Shown here one piece after another: positions 50,322-62,689 of a stretch of DNA of 64,000 bases (positions are counted from its first letter, which is position 1; each line of letters opens with the position of its first letter). The DNA comes from Primulina eburnea (Eukaryota > Streptophyta > Magnoliopsida > Lamiales > Gesneriaceae), in the NCBI RefSeq assembly GCF_022965805.1, contig NC_133104.1, positions 42,080,682 to 42,144,681 of the forward strand, given 5' to 3'. Position numbers and translations under genes: made by a program. The notes below the pieces were generated by a model. The model saw nothing but the letters and a program-made list of their open reading frames with translations. It did no database searches and was not told the DNA's origin.

Positions 50322-50504
50322 GACAAAAAATCATGTGAGACGGTCTTACGAGTCGTATTTTGTAAGAAAAATCTCTTATTTGTGTTATCCATGAAAAAAT
50401 ATTTTTTTTTATGTTAAGAGTATTACTTTTTATTTTGAATATCGATAAAGTTGATCCGTCTTACAAATAAAAATTCGTGAGATTATCTCACAAAATATCT
50501 ACTC
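50322..50504 (+). mobile_element. GAGACGGTCTC MITE copy 12
   Basis: Flanked by exact AAGATTTTT duplications (50313-50321 and 50505-50513). Confidence 0.85.
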
Positions 50505-50513
50505 AAGATTTTT

Positions 50514-51161
50514 TTGGATGATATTTTATGTAAAGCCGGTCGCATATCAGAGACAGCTGATGACATTAATCTCGGGAAATTCACTACCCAACTTTTTGCG
50601 CCGCTTTCTTATGTACCAACCCATCTTATTTTTTTATAAAAAAAAATATCTTTTAATTGTAATACATTTCAAATTTGTGTATGGAAATAAATTTATGTAA
50701 TATATTCATTACAATATACCTTCCAATATTTATTTTATGCCATAAAATGTGTTTGTTATCAACTTAATAAGATTTGAAATAGAAGATGTGCAAGGCACTA
50801 TGCTTATAAAGAACATCAAATTTGGTGCAAGTATGAAGTAGCTTGGTTGGATTCAGGCCGAGTTGGAACAAGAGTATCACAAAAAAATCTCGAACCAACC
50901 CGGGTAATTTCTCAACCCTAATTGATTTTTATTATTATTTTACTATTTAACAGAATATAAAGTAAAATTATGAAAAATCAAACATATTAATATATAATCA
51001 TAATAAAAAAAATTAATTAATACATATGATAATAATTTTTTTTATCTAAAAATGAAATATATGTTTCATGCGTTTAAATATTTAAATTTAGTAGTGTAAT
51101 TGTCTAAATGAATTAATTTCTCCGAAATTAATAGTTGTTTAGAAAATTCAAATATTTCATA
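50514..51161. other. AT-rich intergenic DNA
   Basis: No gene recognised. Confidence 0.45.
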
Positions 51162-51170
51162 AATAAATAA

Positions 51171-51348
51171 GAGTGGGTTTCATGTGAGACCGTCTCACGG
51201 ATACTAATCTGTGAGACGGGTCAACCCTATCCATAATAATAAAAAATATTACTCTTAGCATAAAAAATAATACTTTTCATTGATGACCCAAATAGGAGAT
51301 CCGTCTCACAAATTCGACCCGTGAGACCGTTTCACACAAATTTTTTTC
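51171..51348 (-). mobile_element. GAGACGGTCTC MITE copy 13
   Basis: Reverse orientation. Flanks AATAAATAA and AATAAATAT match at 8 of 9 bases. Confidence 0.85.
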
Positions 51349-51889
51349 AATAAATATTACACTTTAAATTTTTAAAATTTATAATATTATTAATATACAA
51401 TAAAATATCTTCAAACATAAAAGAAGCAACTCAATCATTCCAAATTACACTTCTAGATCTTTTTATATTTTTTTGTACTAGTCAAACCATGAAACTAAAA
51501 ATTTAAATAAAATTGAAAACCTTTTATAAATCTTAGTTTACAAATTTCAACTAACTTGTTTTTCAATTTACGTATCAATAACAACATTATCATAATTAAT
51601 AATCAATGGTAGCATTATTTGATCTAACACCATAATTAATGGGGAAAAAATAATTTTTTGGGGTCATATTTCATATCTATCGGGCTGAACCCGACCCAAC
51701 ATATTTTCGAGTCAGATACCCGAAAATCCCCCATCCTCACCTGGAATTTGTTGAGTATGGTTGACGAATAGGGTTCGCTTTTGGCATCCTTATATATTTC
51801 ATGCATAACTCAAGCCGAATTGATATAAATTTGAATGAAATTAGGTGGTTTTTCGTTACTAAAAAAAATCATATTTTATTTCTCGATAA
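51349..51889. other. AT-rich intergenic DNA
   Basis: No gene recognised. Confidence 0.45.
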
Positions 51890-51898
51890 TAAGAATTA

Positions 51899-52059
51899 AG
51901 CAAAACTTGCGTGAAACGGTCTCATATGTCATATTTCGTGAGACATATCTCTTATTCGAGTCATCCACGAATTTTTTTTACTTTTTATTGTGAATATCGA
52001 TAGGATTGATCTGTCAAACAGATAAAAATTTATGAGACCGTCTCACAAAAAACTTATTC
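51899..52059 (+). mobile_element. GAGACGGTCTC MITE copy 14
   Basis: Diverged copy with a deletion in the centre, flanked by TAAGAATTA duplications (51890-51898 and 52060-52068). Confidence 0.8.
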
Positions 52060-52416
52060 TAAGAATTATTATTCCCCTTTTCTTGAATGCGTTCAATGGG
52101 GGAATTAATTCTATTTTGGGCAGTCAAAATATGAAGCAGATCTCCTCGAACTTAGCATGACATCATTTGTCCCGTAACTCAAAATGTTCAACAAGTGTCC
52201 CGTAAATCCTTCGGGCGTAATAGATATTTAACCAAGTGGGTCGAAGAAGTTTCTGTTTCAGAAATACCACTGAGATTACATTATTTAATCTATCAAACCT
52301 TATCGAAAAAGAGGGAACTAACTAGAAGAAGCACTTTTATATTTTCAATCGTTCTGTAATGGCGTTGACAAACAACCCATAAATAATAAACAAATTAAAT
52401 TATTGAGGTAAATTTA

Positions 52417-53035
52417 GGCTTCGTTTGGTTGGAAGGATAAGATAAACTAATGATTAGTATGTAAATGATAAAGAAAATGATTGTGGTAGGATGGATTAAT
52501 ATGGGGTAAAATAATATTATATTTGGTAAGATTTTTAAGTGTAGGATAATTTTGAATTTTTTGATGAAAAGACGAAATTGCCCTTCCCCTTCGCGACGGC
52601 GGCGACGGCGTCAATGGCGGCGGCGGCCAGCCGGAAATGGTCCGCCGGAAACGGCCGGCAGGGGGCTGCGGCCGGAAACGGCCGGCCGGAAATTTCGACC
52701 GGCGCTGGAAATGGCCGGCCGGAAATTTCGGCCGGCGGGCGGCGGCGGCGGTCTTTGCGGCGGCGGGCGGCGGCGGGAAGTGGTGGTGAGTTTGAATTTA
52801 GGCGGGAAGTGGTGGTGAGTTTGAATTTAGGAGAAGGGTAAAATTGGAAAAATAGGATGGATTAAGAGTAGGATAAATAATCCTAGGGAGTGAGGAGGTA
52901 TTATTTTAACCTACTTAATATAACCTAATCGTTCATATGAGGGATAAGGTGGGTTAAATAATCACGCGTACCAAACGAGGGATAAAGTAGATTAAATAAT
53001 ATAAACCTACTTTATCCTTCAAACCAAACGAGGCC
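52417..53035. mobile_element. PIF/Harbinger-like nonautonomous element with GC-rich core
   Basis: A 619-bp element. The left end GGCTTCGTTTGGTTGGAAGG and the reverse complement of the right end GGCCTCGTTTGGTTTGAAGG match over about 24 bases with few differences. TTA on the left and TCA on the right could be a decayed 3-bp TWA duplication. The core (about 52572-52800) is extremely GC-rich, built from CGG runs and repeated GGCCGGCCGGAAATTTC units. Two overlapping open frames in the core encode only low-complexity Arg/Gly/Ala and are not genes. Confidence 0.7.
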
Positions 53036-53038
53036 TCA

Positions 53039-54109
53039 GTGTTTTCTGTCCATAGCCGTCGGTCAAATGCTATATATAGTATATAATTTTAACAAAAACG
53101 AGGTATTGTTTGATACGAACGAGAAAATAGTACCCAGATTACACATTTTATCATTTTTAACACTTGATTAAATTAAAATATGTATGTTATCGATATATAT
53201 TGATTCATAATCCATATATCATTCATCATTTCGTCCCACGATTCAAAATGTTTCGTGTAACTGTTAGGACCAATGGAATCCAGATATCTCCACGCTGGTA
53301 TGATATTGTCCACTTTAGATTTTAACCATCATGATTTTGCTTTTGGAACCATCCAAAAGGTCTCATATCAATGAAGATATCATTCTATCTTTATTAACAT
53401 ATGATCTTTCAACATGAGACTTTGATTGCATCCCAACAATAACACCGTCAAAGTTATCTCGTGATGCGTATTTAAATTCGTAGGGAAAGTGACATTTGTA
53501 GTATTCATATTATCTGGCAATAAATGGGCATAAAAATAATTAACGATTTGGCACTTAATTGGTACGATAGATCGCACGTGTCATCTTTGTTCTTAGCGTT
53601 GTGTCGATGGTGGAGGATCTGAATTACTTATTTAAGGCTAAAAAAAAGAAGAAGTAACGGTGTGGTATGAAATGAAACAGAGCTGCGCGCACTATATATA
53701 AATGATGTTTTGAATTTTCGAGATGATATATGTATATGATAATAATGTACTTTCGGAAATTATCAATTCAAGACTTTGTTAAACAAATAATTATAATATT
53801 ATAATAAATGTAAAAAGGGATGAAAATCAATATATCTTTAGAAAAAAGTAATAATAAAAAAAAGGGTCATTAAAAAAAATAACTTTTAAAAAGAAAACCA
53901 GGCAGTGTTTTTCTAGATATGAAAATTAACAACTGATGGATAATGACGCCGTATGGCACATACATGCATTTTTTTAAAAAAAAAAAAAATTATCAATCAA
54001 TTTCGCATATTTCGATAGATAGAAATACTTTGTATAAATACAAATTTAAACTTTCCATTGGATATATACGCATGCAGGAGAAATACCTAATTAAGAAGAT
54101 TACGTGTTT
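53039..54109. other. AT-rich intergenic DNA
   Basis: No gene recognised. Confidence 0.45.
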
Positions 54110-54172
54110 TATGAAACGATCTCACGGATTTATACGTGTGAGACGGATCGACTTGATCTATATTTACTATCA
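54110..54172 (-). mobile_element. GAGACGGTCTC MITE fragment
   Basis: About one third of the element, with the end hairpin and the adjacent GTGAGACGGATCGAC motif. Confidence 0.6.
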
Positions 54173-54452
54173 AAATTAAATTTTTTATGTAAGTTAAATT
54201 TGGTCGAAATGTTCTATTCCCTAAATTTATGTATTTACGTGAATAACTATATTGTAGTCTTTCATAAGACTAATATATCAAGATTTTGACTTTTTAAATT
54301 CATTATTAATATTAAATATATGAAAGAAAAGAAGTACGAGTAACTTGATTCGGACTGTTCTCACGAAAAGTTTCGTGAATTAAGAAATATAGAAATTCTT
54401 ACGCAAAGTAATATTGATTTTATATAATGTTTTGATCTTGATTTTCATTAAA

Positions 54453-54828
54453 GACAAAAACTTGTGTGAGATAGTTTCACGAGTCGTATTTTGTGAGATA
54501 GATATCTTATTTGGGTCATCCATGAAAAAATATTATTTTTTATGCTACGAGTATTACTTTTTAGGCAAAAAACTTGTGTGAGACGGTCTCACGGGTCAAA
54601 TTTTGTGAGACGGATCTTTATATGGGTAATCCATGAAATAGTATTGTTTTTTATGCTAAGAGTACTACTTTTTATGGTAAATATGAGTAGGGTTGACCCG
54701 TCTCACAGATTGAGATCCGTGAGACGGTCTCCACATGAGACCTACTCTACTTTTTTCGTGAATATTGTAGTGTTGACCCGTCTAATAAATAAATATTTGT
54801 GAAATCGTCTCACAAGAGACATATTCTT
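54453..54828 (+). mobile_element. GAGACGGTCTC MITE copy 15 (outer), interrupted
   Basis: Left part 54453-54563 and right part 54748-54828 join into one consensus copy when the inner copy and its duplication are removed. Confidence 0.8.
54564..54747 (+). mobile_element. GAGACGGTCTC MITE copy 16 (inner, nested)
   Basis: 184-bp copy inserted in copy 15. Flanks TACTTTTTA (54555-54563) and TACTTTTTT (54748-54756). Confidence 0.88.
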
Positions 54829-55534
54829 AAATTAAAAACATATAGATATATATATATATGTTTTTAATTAAGAACTTGCATTGTGGCACCTATTCATTCC
54901 TCATCTTTAGGATGCTTTCAGTTTATATTCTCATATCACACCTGATAATCTATACTTACTAATATTATAAAGTTTTTTTACAAAAATAAATAACTGTATC
55001 GTAAAGTTTTAATATAAACGAAGGAGGTGATCGATAAATATATGTTGAACGTGTGTATAATATATGTATATGAGGAAGTCTTCTGTCAAGAATTTATATA
55101 GGTGAAATTAAAGTGTTGATTCGATCGATTTATATTTAGAGAGAAAAATAATAATTTTGATTGAAATATAATATTTTTTGAAAAGGATAATTGACATCAA
55201 CGAAATTATGATTTAAAAAGAATTTTTTATTAAGTGGTTTTTCAAAAGTAGTTGTATATTCGGATAAGATACTTAAATTAACCGACCATCTGTCTCAACG
55301 TCAAACTTTTTGTTTCAAGAAGATAGATATTGTAGCATTAAATTATTTTAATTTGGCGAGATATTTGTGGCGAACATGTTGGATTCCTAGCTTGTGTTCA
55401 ATTTGTATTGTTTTTGCATCATGATTTCATTTTTTTTAAATTTAATTTGTCCAGCTTTTGTAATTAAAATCATAGAAATTATTAATTAAAAATGTAAATT
55501 TCGCGTTGGTAAAATGCGTAACCTCATAATTGAC

Positions 55535-55672
55535 GACAAAAACTTGTGTGAGACAGTCTCACATGTCGTATTTTGTGAGACGGATCTCTTATTTGGATCA
55601 TTCATGAAAAAATATTATTTTTTATGCTAAGAGTATTACTTTTTATTACAATCCGTCTCAAGAGACCCGGTC
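55535..55672 (+). mobile_element. GAGACGGTCTC MITE copy 17 (internally deleted)
   Basis: The left two thirds are intact and the right third mostly deleted. Flanks ATAATTGAC and TTAATTGAT match at 7 of 9. Confidence 0.75.
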
Positions 55673-55895
55673 TTAATTGATGGCATAAAAATGCTCTTAA
55701 AGGGTTTGTTTTCCAAAGACATAATTGATCAAACTCGTATGCTTCTAAAATTGTCTTCCACATGAAGAAAATAAATGCTCCGAAGATCCATGATATAATG
55801 CCTATGAAAGTGATATCTTTATTTTTTTTATTTTTTTTTTAAAAAAAACTTTGCATGGGGACAAATTAAAACCTCAATAAATTCTTATATAAATT

Positions 55896-55898
<3 letters not shown>

Positions 55899-55944
<46 letters not shown>
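55899..55944. repeat. (AT)n microsatellite
   Basis: About 23 uninterrupted AT units. Confidence 0.95.
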
Positions 55945-55950
<6 letters not shown>

Positions 55951-57386
55951 CTTGAATTTTGGCATGGAGCAATGGAAATTTAATATGCAACATTAAAAAC
56001 CTGAAGTGTGTTGATGTAGACGACATACCCATGTTAGCATGTATTACAAGAAAACCCAAAAAATAAACATGAATGTGGAAGTTGAGGCATTGTCTCCATC
56101 AAATTTTGTATGCCGTTAGCTCTTTCACATGGCGGACCAACATGGAATTAAAGTCGGTAACGTTTATCATCTCTCTCGAAAACAAAAAAATATATATATT
56201 GGCGTGATATTTTTAGTCTTATATGTTTCGTTACAACAATTATAGTCACGTGACCATGTTTTTTTAAACAGTTTTAGTCATTCTTTTCCAAAACATGTAA
56301 ACCACGTATTCATAAAATTTTAACAATGATATTAGTATGATTGTGAGGAAAATGACTGAAATTGTTACATAAATATAATTGATCCAAAGGAACTTATACG
56401 ACAAAAAGTATCACATATCGATAAATATAATATTAAAATTGACATTTTGCCTTCACTTTTTTTTTAAAAAAAAAACAGAAGTTTTGTGCTATGAATAAGT
56501 GGAATATTGGGCTTTTTGTTTATTTTTTCGAAACGAGTATTGCCAATAAAAAGAGTTATGGATTGTAGAAGTGCAAGGATCCGATCCAGAAAGATCGCAA
56601 ATGCTTAAGCCCATAACCATACGAGTTTAGTTGGTTGCTGTGTTCCCATTTTGGGCAAGAGAAATATGAAAACCTAATTCGATTTTAGGATGAAACAAAT
56701 GCAAAGAATAATTTAGCGTGAAGGGTAGTTTATTAAATCCAAATATGACACTGGACACTTAATTTCTGAATCTTACGTGAGTTTTTGTGATATGATATGT
56801 CGTTTCTAAGACGGTCTCACAAATCTATGTCCATAAAACATTATTGTGAAAAGGAGAAAGGGCTTCTTTTTCTTTTATAGATGTTGAGTCAGGGGGTGAC
56901 CATAAACCAATCGATCTAACCATGAGAATTGACCCGATCTATATATATTTAAAGTGAAAAAGTAATATTTTTTCCTATGTCGATTTGAAAAATATATATG
57001 TCTATTAAAATTGATCTGTTAGACGATCTTATAGAAGTTTTTGTGAAAAAAACTAGTTTTATTCGTGCAGCTTTAATTTAAAATAGCAATCTTATTGTTA
57101 TTCGTCCTTTTTTTAAAAGATGATATGATTGATCGATATAAATTAATCCTTTTAAAGAATAACAAAAGCATGTGTGAGATGAATAATTTTATTTTGAATG
57201 TCTATAATTATTTATATTCTATAATCAATTGTTGCTTATATTATAAACTATAACTTAGATATTTTGTAGAATTTAACTTTAATATAGGATACTTAAACAT
57301 ACAAGATGGAATATCCCTCCTAAAGGTTGTACAATCTTCGACTATTAGACTTAAACACAAAGAATATAAACGTATAAAGGATTTAA
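55945..57386. other. AT-rich intergenic DNA
   Basis: Includes a short MITE remnant near 56.80-56.83 kb (AGACGGTCTCACAAATC). No gene recognised. Confidence 0.4.
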
Positions 57387-57395
57387 TAATAATAA

Positions 57396-57575
57396 TAGGT
57401 GTATTGTGAGATGGTCTCACGAATCTTTGTGTGTGTGACGGGTCAACCCCATCGATATTCACAATAAAAAATAATACTCTTAGCATAAAAAGTAATATTT
57501 TTTTCATAGGATGACCAAATAAGATATCCGTCTCACAAAATACGATCCATGAGACCGTCTCACAAAGTTTTTGCC
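57396..57575 (-). mobile_element. GAGACGGTCTC MITE copy 18
   Basis: Reverse orientation, flanked by TAATAATAA (57387-57395 and 57576-57584). The flank is itself a simple repeat, so the duplication is less telling here. Confidence 0.82.
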
Positions 57576-57584
57576 TAATAATAA

Positions 57585-59165
57585 TTGTAATATTAAGTTT
57601 ACACCAATTTTGCGCCGTTTGATGGGATTGTAGCCTCTTTAATTCATATACTACACGGTTGGAGAATACCCTATATTGCTCCTAAGAAAAACTTCATCAT
57701 ACAAACTTGCAGGAAGAAATCAATCTAATTGCAGTCGTTTCACTTGCAATATTCTTGCTATGTAGTGTAAAAATCATGCACGAATGGTGGGCTAAAATTG
57801 ATAATTAGTCAGATAGATGTGTAGCCCAACTAGGAGCTATACTCTGATCCACAAATTGCAAGGCTTTTGCGGCCCAAATCTCAGAAACCTCCTTGCTTGG
57901 ATCTGAACCACACATGTTTTTAAACCGCAGATAGCTTGTTCGTTTATGCATTATTTCGGCTCAGTACCAATTTTACTTAATCCAAATGCATTTGGTAATT
58001 CATTTTTTAAAAATCCTCAATCGCTAATACAGTAACCTGTAAACTATGTTAGTCATGTAAATCGCTCGTCTGAGAAAGAGCTGGTAGAGAGAATTGAAGT
58101 CGTAATCATTGCTCAAAAGTTAACCTATTTCACCAATTTTTATGATATTACTTTTATATACGCCTGAGAAGAATTTTATATGAAATCATAGTACCACGTA
58201 GAAAGAGGGAAAAAACGGCATCTGTGTCGGAGTACGTAAACAAATTTTGCCTATGTTGTAAATAGTTTCTTAAAAACCGTATACCACACGTATATAAAAA
58301 AAAAATAACAAAAGACAAATAATGAGGTGCCCCTTTAATCTCATACACGTAGACATATCTGTATGGGTCAATTTTATGAATGGGATTGAGGCCCATTTCT
58401 TGGATTCATGCCATTGTTCCATTTCAAATTAATTTGATCACGAATTAGTAGTATACATGTCAGGCCAAAAAGAACAAAACATTTCAAAGGCTTAATTGCG
58501 TAGCGTATAAGCAATGTATTTATTGAAAAGAGGTTTCAATCTTCTACGTTGTTTGTACCATCTGGCCCGTATATGATACATACATATCTAGGATTTAGTT
58601 AATTATTGAAGTATTGAATCCGAAAAATAACTAATTTGATGGTGGGTATCTAATGCTCTCACGTCGTCTGGTCAAATCCTCAAAATACATACAACAAGCG
58701 ATGGATATGTTTTAAAAAAACTGTATTTGTTACAAACTTCAATTTGATTTTATTCTTATATATACATTACTATATCACCTTTGTCTTACTTCTATAATTC
58801 TAACATTAAAAATTTCGATGAAAGAGATTTCATTTGTAAATTTTGTTTTTTGTCATGTTTTTCGGTTTGTGAGAGATTGTTTACACAGGCTGAAATTTTT
58901 GCGGCTGAAATGTTTGGGAATAAAGTTTTGTCTTGCATTCGTGTAATTTGTGCATTCGGGAACTCGTCTCTATCTTGCTCCCTCAACCTCCCATTCACTA
59001 TCCGGTCCCCATTGCATCCTCTTTTCCCCGAATTCTACTGGCGGCCGAAGCTAGAATCTTTCTTTCTTGATCTTCCCATTTTGCAATTCATTTATTGATA
59101 GATCCATAGTTTCTTGATCTTCCCAACAATTATCCACTCATTACTCGTCACTGAAGCTACACAAA
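57585..59165. other. Intergenic DNA and promoter/5' UTR of the F-box gene
   Basis: A pyrimidine-rich stretch at about 58.97-59.16 kb is likely the F-box 5' leader. No other gene recognised. Confidence 0.45.
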
Positions 59166-60332
59166 ATGGGCTCGATGAGATTAGATCTGGGTGGAAGACT
59201 CCACCCCGAACAGGTGGATCACTTCGACCGGCTGCCGGACTCTATTCTACTCCTGATCTTCAACGGAGTCGGCGATGTCAAAGCACTGGGCCGATGCTGC
59301 GTTGTTTCCAGGCGTTTCCGCGCTCTTGTTCCCCAGGTGGACGACGTCATCGTCCGCGTCGATTGCGTCATCTCGGACGATGATTCATCTTCACCTGGCA
59401 CTTCCTCTTCTGTCTCGGTTTTAGATAAGTCCCGCTATCCCATTGTCTCTCTTTTCAGGCTATTCTTTTCTGGGCTCGTCAAACCCCTCCACTCGCTTAT
59501 TACGCAGCTCATCGTTCCCTCCTCCACGTGTCGAAATCCTTCTCCGTCAGAAGATTTTCAATGTGATTCTGAACAAAATTGCGTCACGCACCACTCCCCT
59601 ACTCAAGTCTTGAGGAATTTTAACGAAATTAAGCTCCTCAGAATTGAATTACCGAGTGGTGAGCTCGGGATTGACGATGGTGTTCTGCTGAAGTGGAAGG
59701 CAGATTTTGGGTCCACTCTTGATAGCTGCGTCATTATTGGAGCTTCAAGCGTGATTCGAACTGCGGATAATATTCTGCACAATTACTCAGGTGCTTGTGA
59801 TGTTACTGAAACCGACATTGGGAATAACAATGGAGGTGGTGAGATCGATACTGGCAGTATTCCTGAATCTTTTTACACGAACGGGGGATTAAAGTTGCGT
59901 GTTGTGTGGACGATAAGCTCTTTGGTTGCAGCCTCAGCGAGACATTATCTTCTTCAGCCTATAATTGCCGAGCATAAGACATTAGAGAGCTTGTTTTTAA
60001 CGGATGCGGATGGGCAAGGAGTGTTGTCTATGGATAAAGAGCAGCTGCAGGAGCTGAGGATGAAGCCTTTGTTGGCATCATCAGCATCTAAAAGGACTCT
60101 TGTTCCAGCTCTGAATGTGTGGTTGTGGTATTCCCCGCGTTTGGAATTGCCTTGTGGGATGGTGTTGGAAGGTGCAACGTTGGTGGCGATTAGGCCTAGT
60201 GAGCACCCGAAGAAGGAGATCTTGGGTCCAGAATTGAACTGGGTGGCCTCGGCGCTTGAGGAGCCATTTGATACTGCCGCAAAGATGTTATTAAAGAGGA
60301 GGACTTATTGTCTAGAAATGAACTCTTTTTGA
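59166..60332 (+). CDS. F-box protein of the AUF1/AUF2-type family
   Basis: Substrate-recognition subunit of an SCF ubiquitin ligase. Single-exon gene, 388 residues. The F-box is near the N-terminus (about 18-63): DHFDRLPDSILLLIFNGVGD, then VKALGRCCVVSRRFRALVPQ and VDDVIVRVD. The C-terminal part carries blocks I recall from the Arabidopsis At5g46170/At4g18380 and AUF1 (At1g78100) group: IKLLRIELPSGELGIDDGVL, LKWKADFGSTLDSCVIIGAS, LKLRVVWTISSLVAASARHY and ALNVWLWYSPRLELP. The family lacks LRR or Kelch repeats. AUF1 is auxin-induced and affects auxin transport and cytokinin response; which subgroup this copy belongs to is uncertain. The start was chosen because it is the first Met of the frame and lies 17 residues before the F-box. 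No disablement seen. Confidence 0.9.
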   Translation: MGSMRLDLGGRLHPEQVDHFDRLPDSILLLIFNGVGDVKALGRCCVVSRRFRALVPQVDDVIVRVDCVISDDDSSSPGTSSSVSVLDKSRYPIVSLFRLFFSGLVKPLHSLITQLIVPSSTCRNPSPSEDFQCDSEQNCVTHHSPTQVLRNFNEIKLLRIELPSGELGIDDGVLLKWKADFGSTLDSCVIIGASSVIRTADNILHNYSGACDVTETDIGNNNGGGEIDTGSIPESFYTNGGLKLRVVWTISSLVAASARHYLLQPIIAEHKTLESLFLTDADGQGVLSMDKEQLQELRMKPLLASSASKRTLVPALNVWLWYSPRLELPCGMVLEGATLVAIRPSEHPKKEILGPELNWVASALEEPFDTAAKMLLKRRTYCLEMNSF

Positions 60333-62263
60333 GATGGGATGTGAATAAGGTGCAGGTGAATGGACGCTTGAGGTAATTTGTTTTTTTTGCATATCCTTGC
60401 GCAAGTGGCTTATTGATTACAAGCTTTGGAAGAACTAATTTGGATTCTCGGTAAAATGGGGGGATTAGAGAATTTTATGTTTTTTGTCACTGTTCTCGGT
60501 GAGGCATCAACATTGGGTCCTTTTTATGCAATCACGCGTACCTAAATTATGCTCGCACATTTGAATGGTTACTTTGGTTCCTGTATACTGTTAAGATAGT
60601 GAGTGATAACACGAATTAAATGGTTATTCTAGTACTCACTGATTGGGAAATGCGATATTATGACAAGTTTAGTTTGGGGTGTACCTCAACTGTGTGTCCT
60701 GACAGAACTTTGTATCTGTGAACATTGCAAGACAGAAATATAAATAACTTTTGAGTTAAGGTCTTCGTATAAATCTCAAAGCCCGCTGAATGTTATGCGT
60801 CTTTTTACGGTTTGATTGCCTTTTATGTTTATTTCTTCTTTCTTTGTTACCTCTTATTGTGCTATCGATCTTTCTTTCATGCAAAGATCAGTTTTTTGTT
60901 TTGTGTTACGTAAGAAATGGTTGTTTCTGCCACCATGATGTGGTCGATTTTCACTAAATTATTTGCTGTAAAGAAATCCTCCGCTGCATCTGGTCATTCA
61001 AAACTTGTTCTTGATGGGAATCAATCTTTCAGGCAAGTTTTTTTCAAGGGAAGCACAGAAATGCAGTTTCTTTTCATCCTAGCATGTTATGGAGTGGACC
61101 GTTCGTCTTCCTTTCCATTACAACTGCACTACGAGTCACTGATTGGTTACAATCCCTAGGGAATGTACTTCCGTCTAAAGTCCATGCTGGTTGACAGGCA
61201 TCTACTTACATTTCGAACTCAGGCAGCCTGTACTTATGAGCGCACAAATGCTTGTAAGAACTGGCAAGCCCTTAAACTTTCCCATTTGTAAATATTTTAG
61301 GTTTGAAGATCTTATGCTTATGTGTCACCCGGTTAAAGATTCGCAACAAATAACTGATTTTCAAGCTAATAATAATTATCCGAAAATTTTGGAGTTGCGT
61401 TCATCTTCGAAATATTCTGAGTGGTTGAGATTAAATTTGGTGGTTGAGATAATTTATAGTGTGATTATTATTAAAAAAAAAAAAAAGGGTCAGACATACA
61501 GTGATTACATTTAACTTGATAATTAGTACATATTTTGTTCGATAATAATAATGTAGCACAGTGTGGTGTACTCGTTTAGAAATAGTTCTGTCTAGAATGA
61601 GATGTCGGCACCTATGAAATATCTAAACAGAAAATGTATGACTGTGTGTGAGTTACCTTGTTGACAGAAGTCGTGACAGAACAAATATTTGTACGATGTC
61701 TCCTCGACTGGGTCCATTTGATAATGGGTGTTTCTTTTGATCAAATCCCGTATGCATGTTTTGTGATCCACAAATCTACCTAATACCAATGTCTTGGAAA
61801 TATTAAAATAAAAAAAAAAGTTGCATTTTTTTAGGAGAAAAAGTTGAATTATAATAAAACAAATTTTATATACATGCTAGTTTCTAACTGTACGTATGTT
61901 TGTATGATTGAATTTTTAATAAGTATTCTTGTTAGAAATCTAAGATTAAATTTGTAAAATTAAAATCAAGTTACAATTTTCTAATTTTTATTGTTTTTTT
62001 TTTTAAAAAAAAAATTGACATAAATTTAATTTTCCATGCTTAGAAAAGATAGGAGGTATTGTGGGGATTTTAAAAAATCACCATGACACTACCGAAACTT
62101 AATATATATTTCATAAATGTAATTTGTAAACATGTTAAAATGAAGTATATGAGTAAAACAGAATTGATGTCGGAAAAAAAAGGGGTAATGTAGTGATTCA
62201 TGCATGACAAGTAGATGAAACTTGAATTTTTGTATGATAATTGTTGTAAAAATTTATGTGACA
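60333..62263. other. 3' flank of the F-box gene and intergenic DNA
   Basis: The first few hundred bases are T-rich and likely 3' UTR. Open frames at 60.9-61.5 kb show no family similarity. Confidence 0.45.
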
Positions 62264-62423
62264 AGTAGTTTTTTGTGAGACGGTCTCACGAATCTTTATC
62301 TGTTAGACGGGTCAACCTTACCGATATTCACAATAAAAAATAATAATTTTTCATGAATGACCCAAATAAAAGATCAGTCTCACAAAATACGGTCCATGAG
62401 ACCATCTCACACAAGTTTTTGTC
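62264..62423 (-). mobile_element. GAGACGGTCTC MITE copy 19
   Basis: Reverse orientation, nearly complete. No clear flanking duplication. Confidence 0.8.
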
Positions 62424-62689
62424 AAAAGATATAGCCATGAATACATTTGATCTTCCTTTCAAATAATCCCCAACAGATTCCCTTCTTCCCAACCCCCTGC
62501 AACACCATTTAATTTTTTCAAGTATAGTGAAGGATTCCAGAACTAGGGAAAACCCATTCAGCGACCAAACATCTAATGATTACATTAGCTCTTTTTACAT
62601 TTTCCTACAATTATCAAAACCAAACTCTAACAACCAACCGACCAATGATATTCATGGTTAACAACAAGAACAAAAAAAGGGACAAATAA

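Noticed and set aside
52552..52841. Two overlapping Arg/Gly-rich frames
   Set aside because: They are by-products of the CGG-rich core of the Harbinger-like element.
59114..59401. Frames on both strands over the F-box start
   Set aside because: Shadows of the F-box coding sequence.
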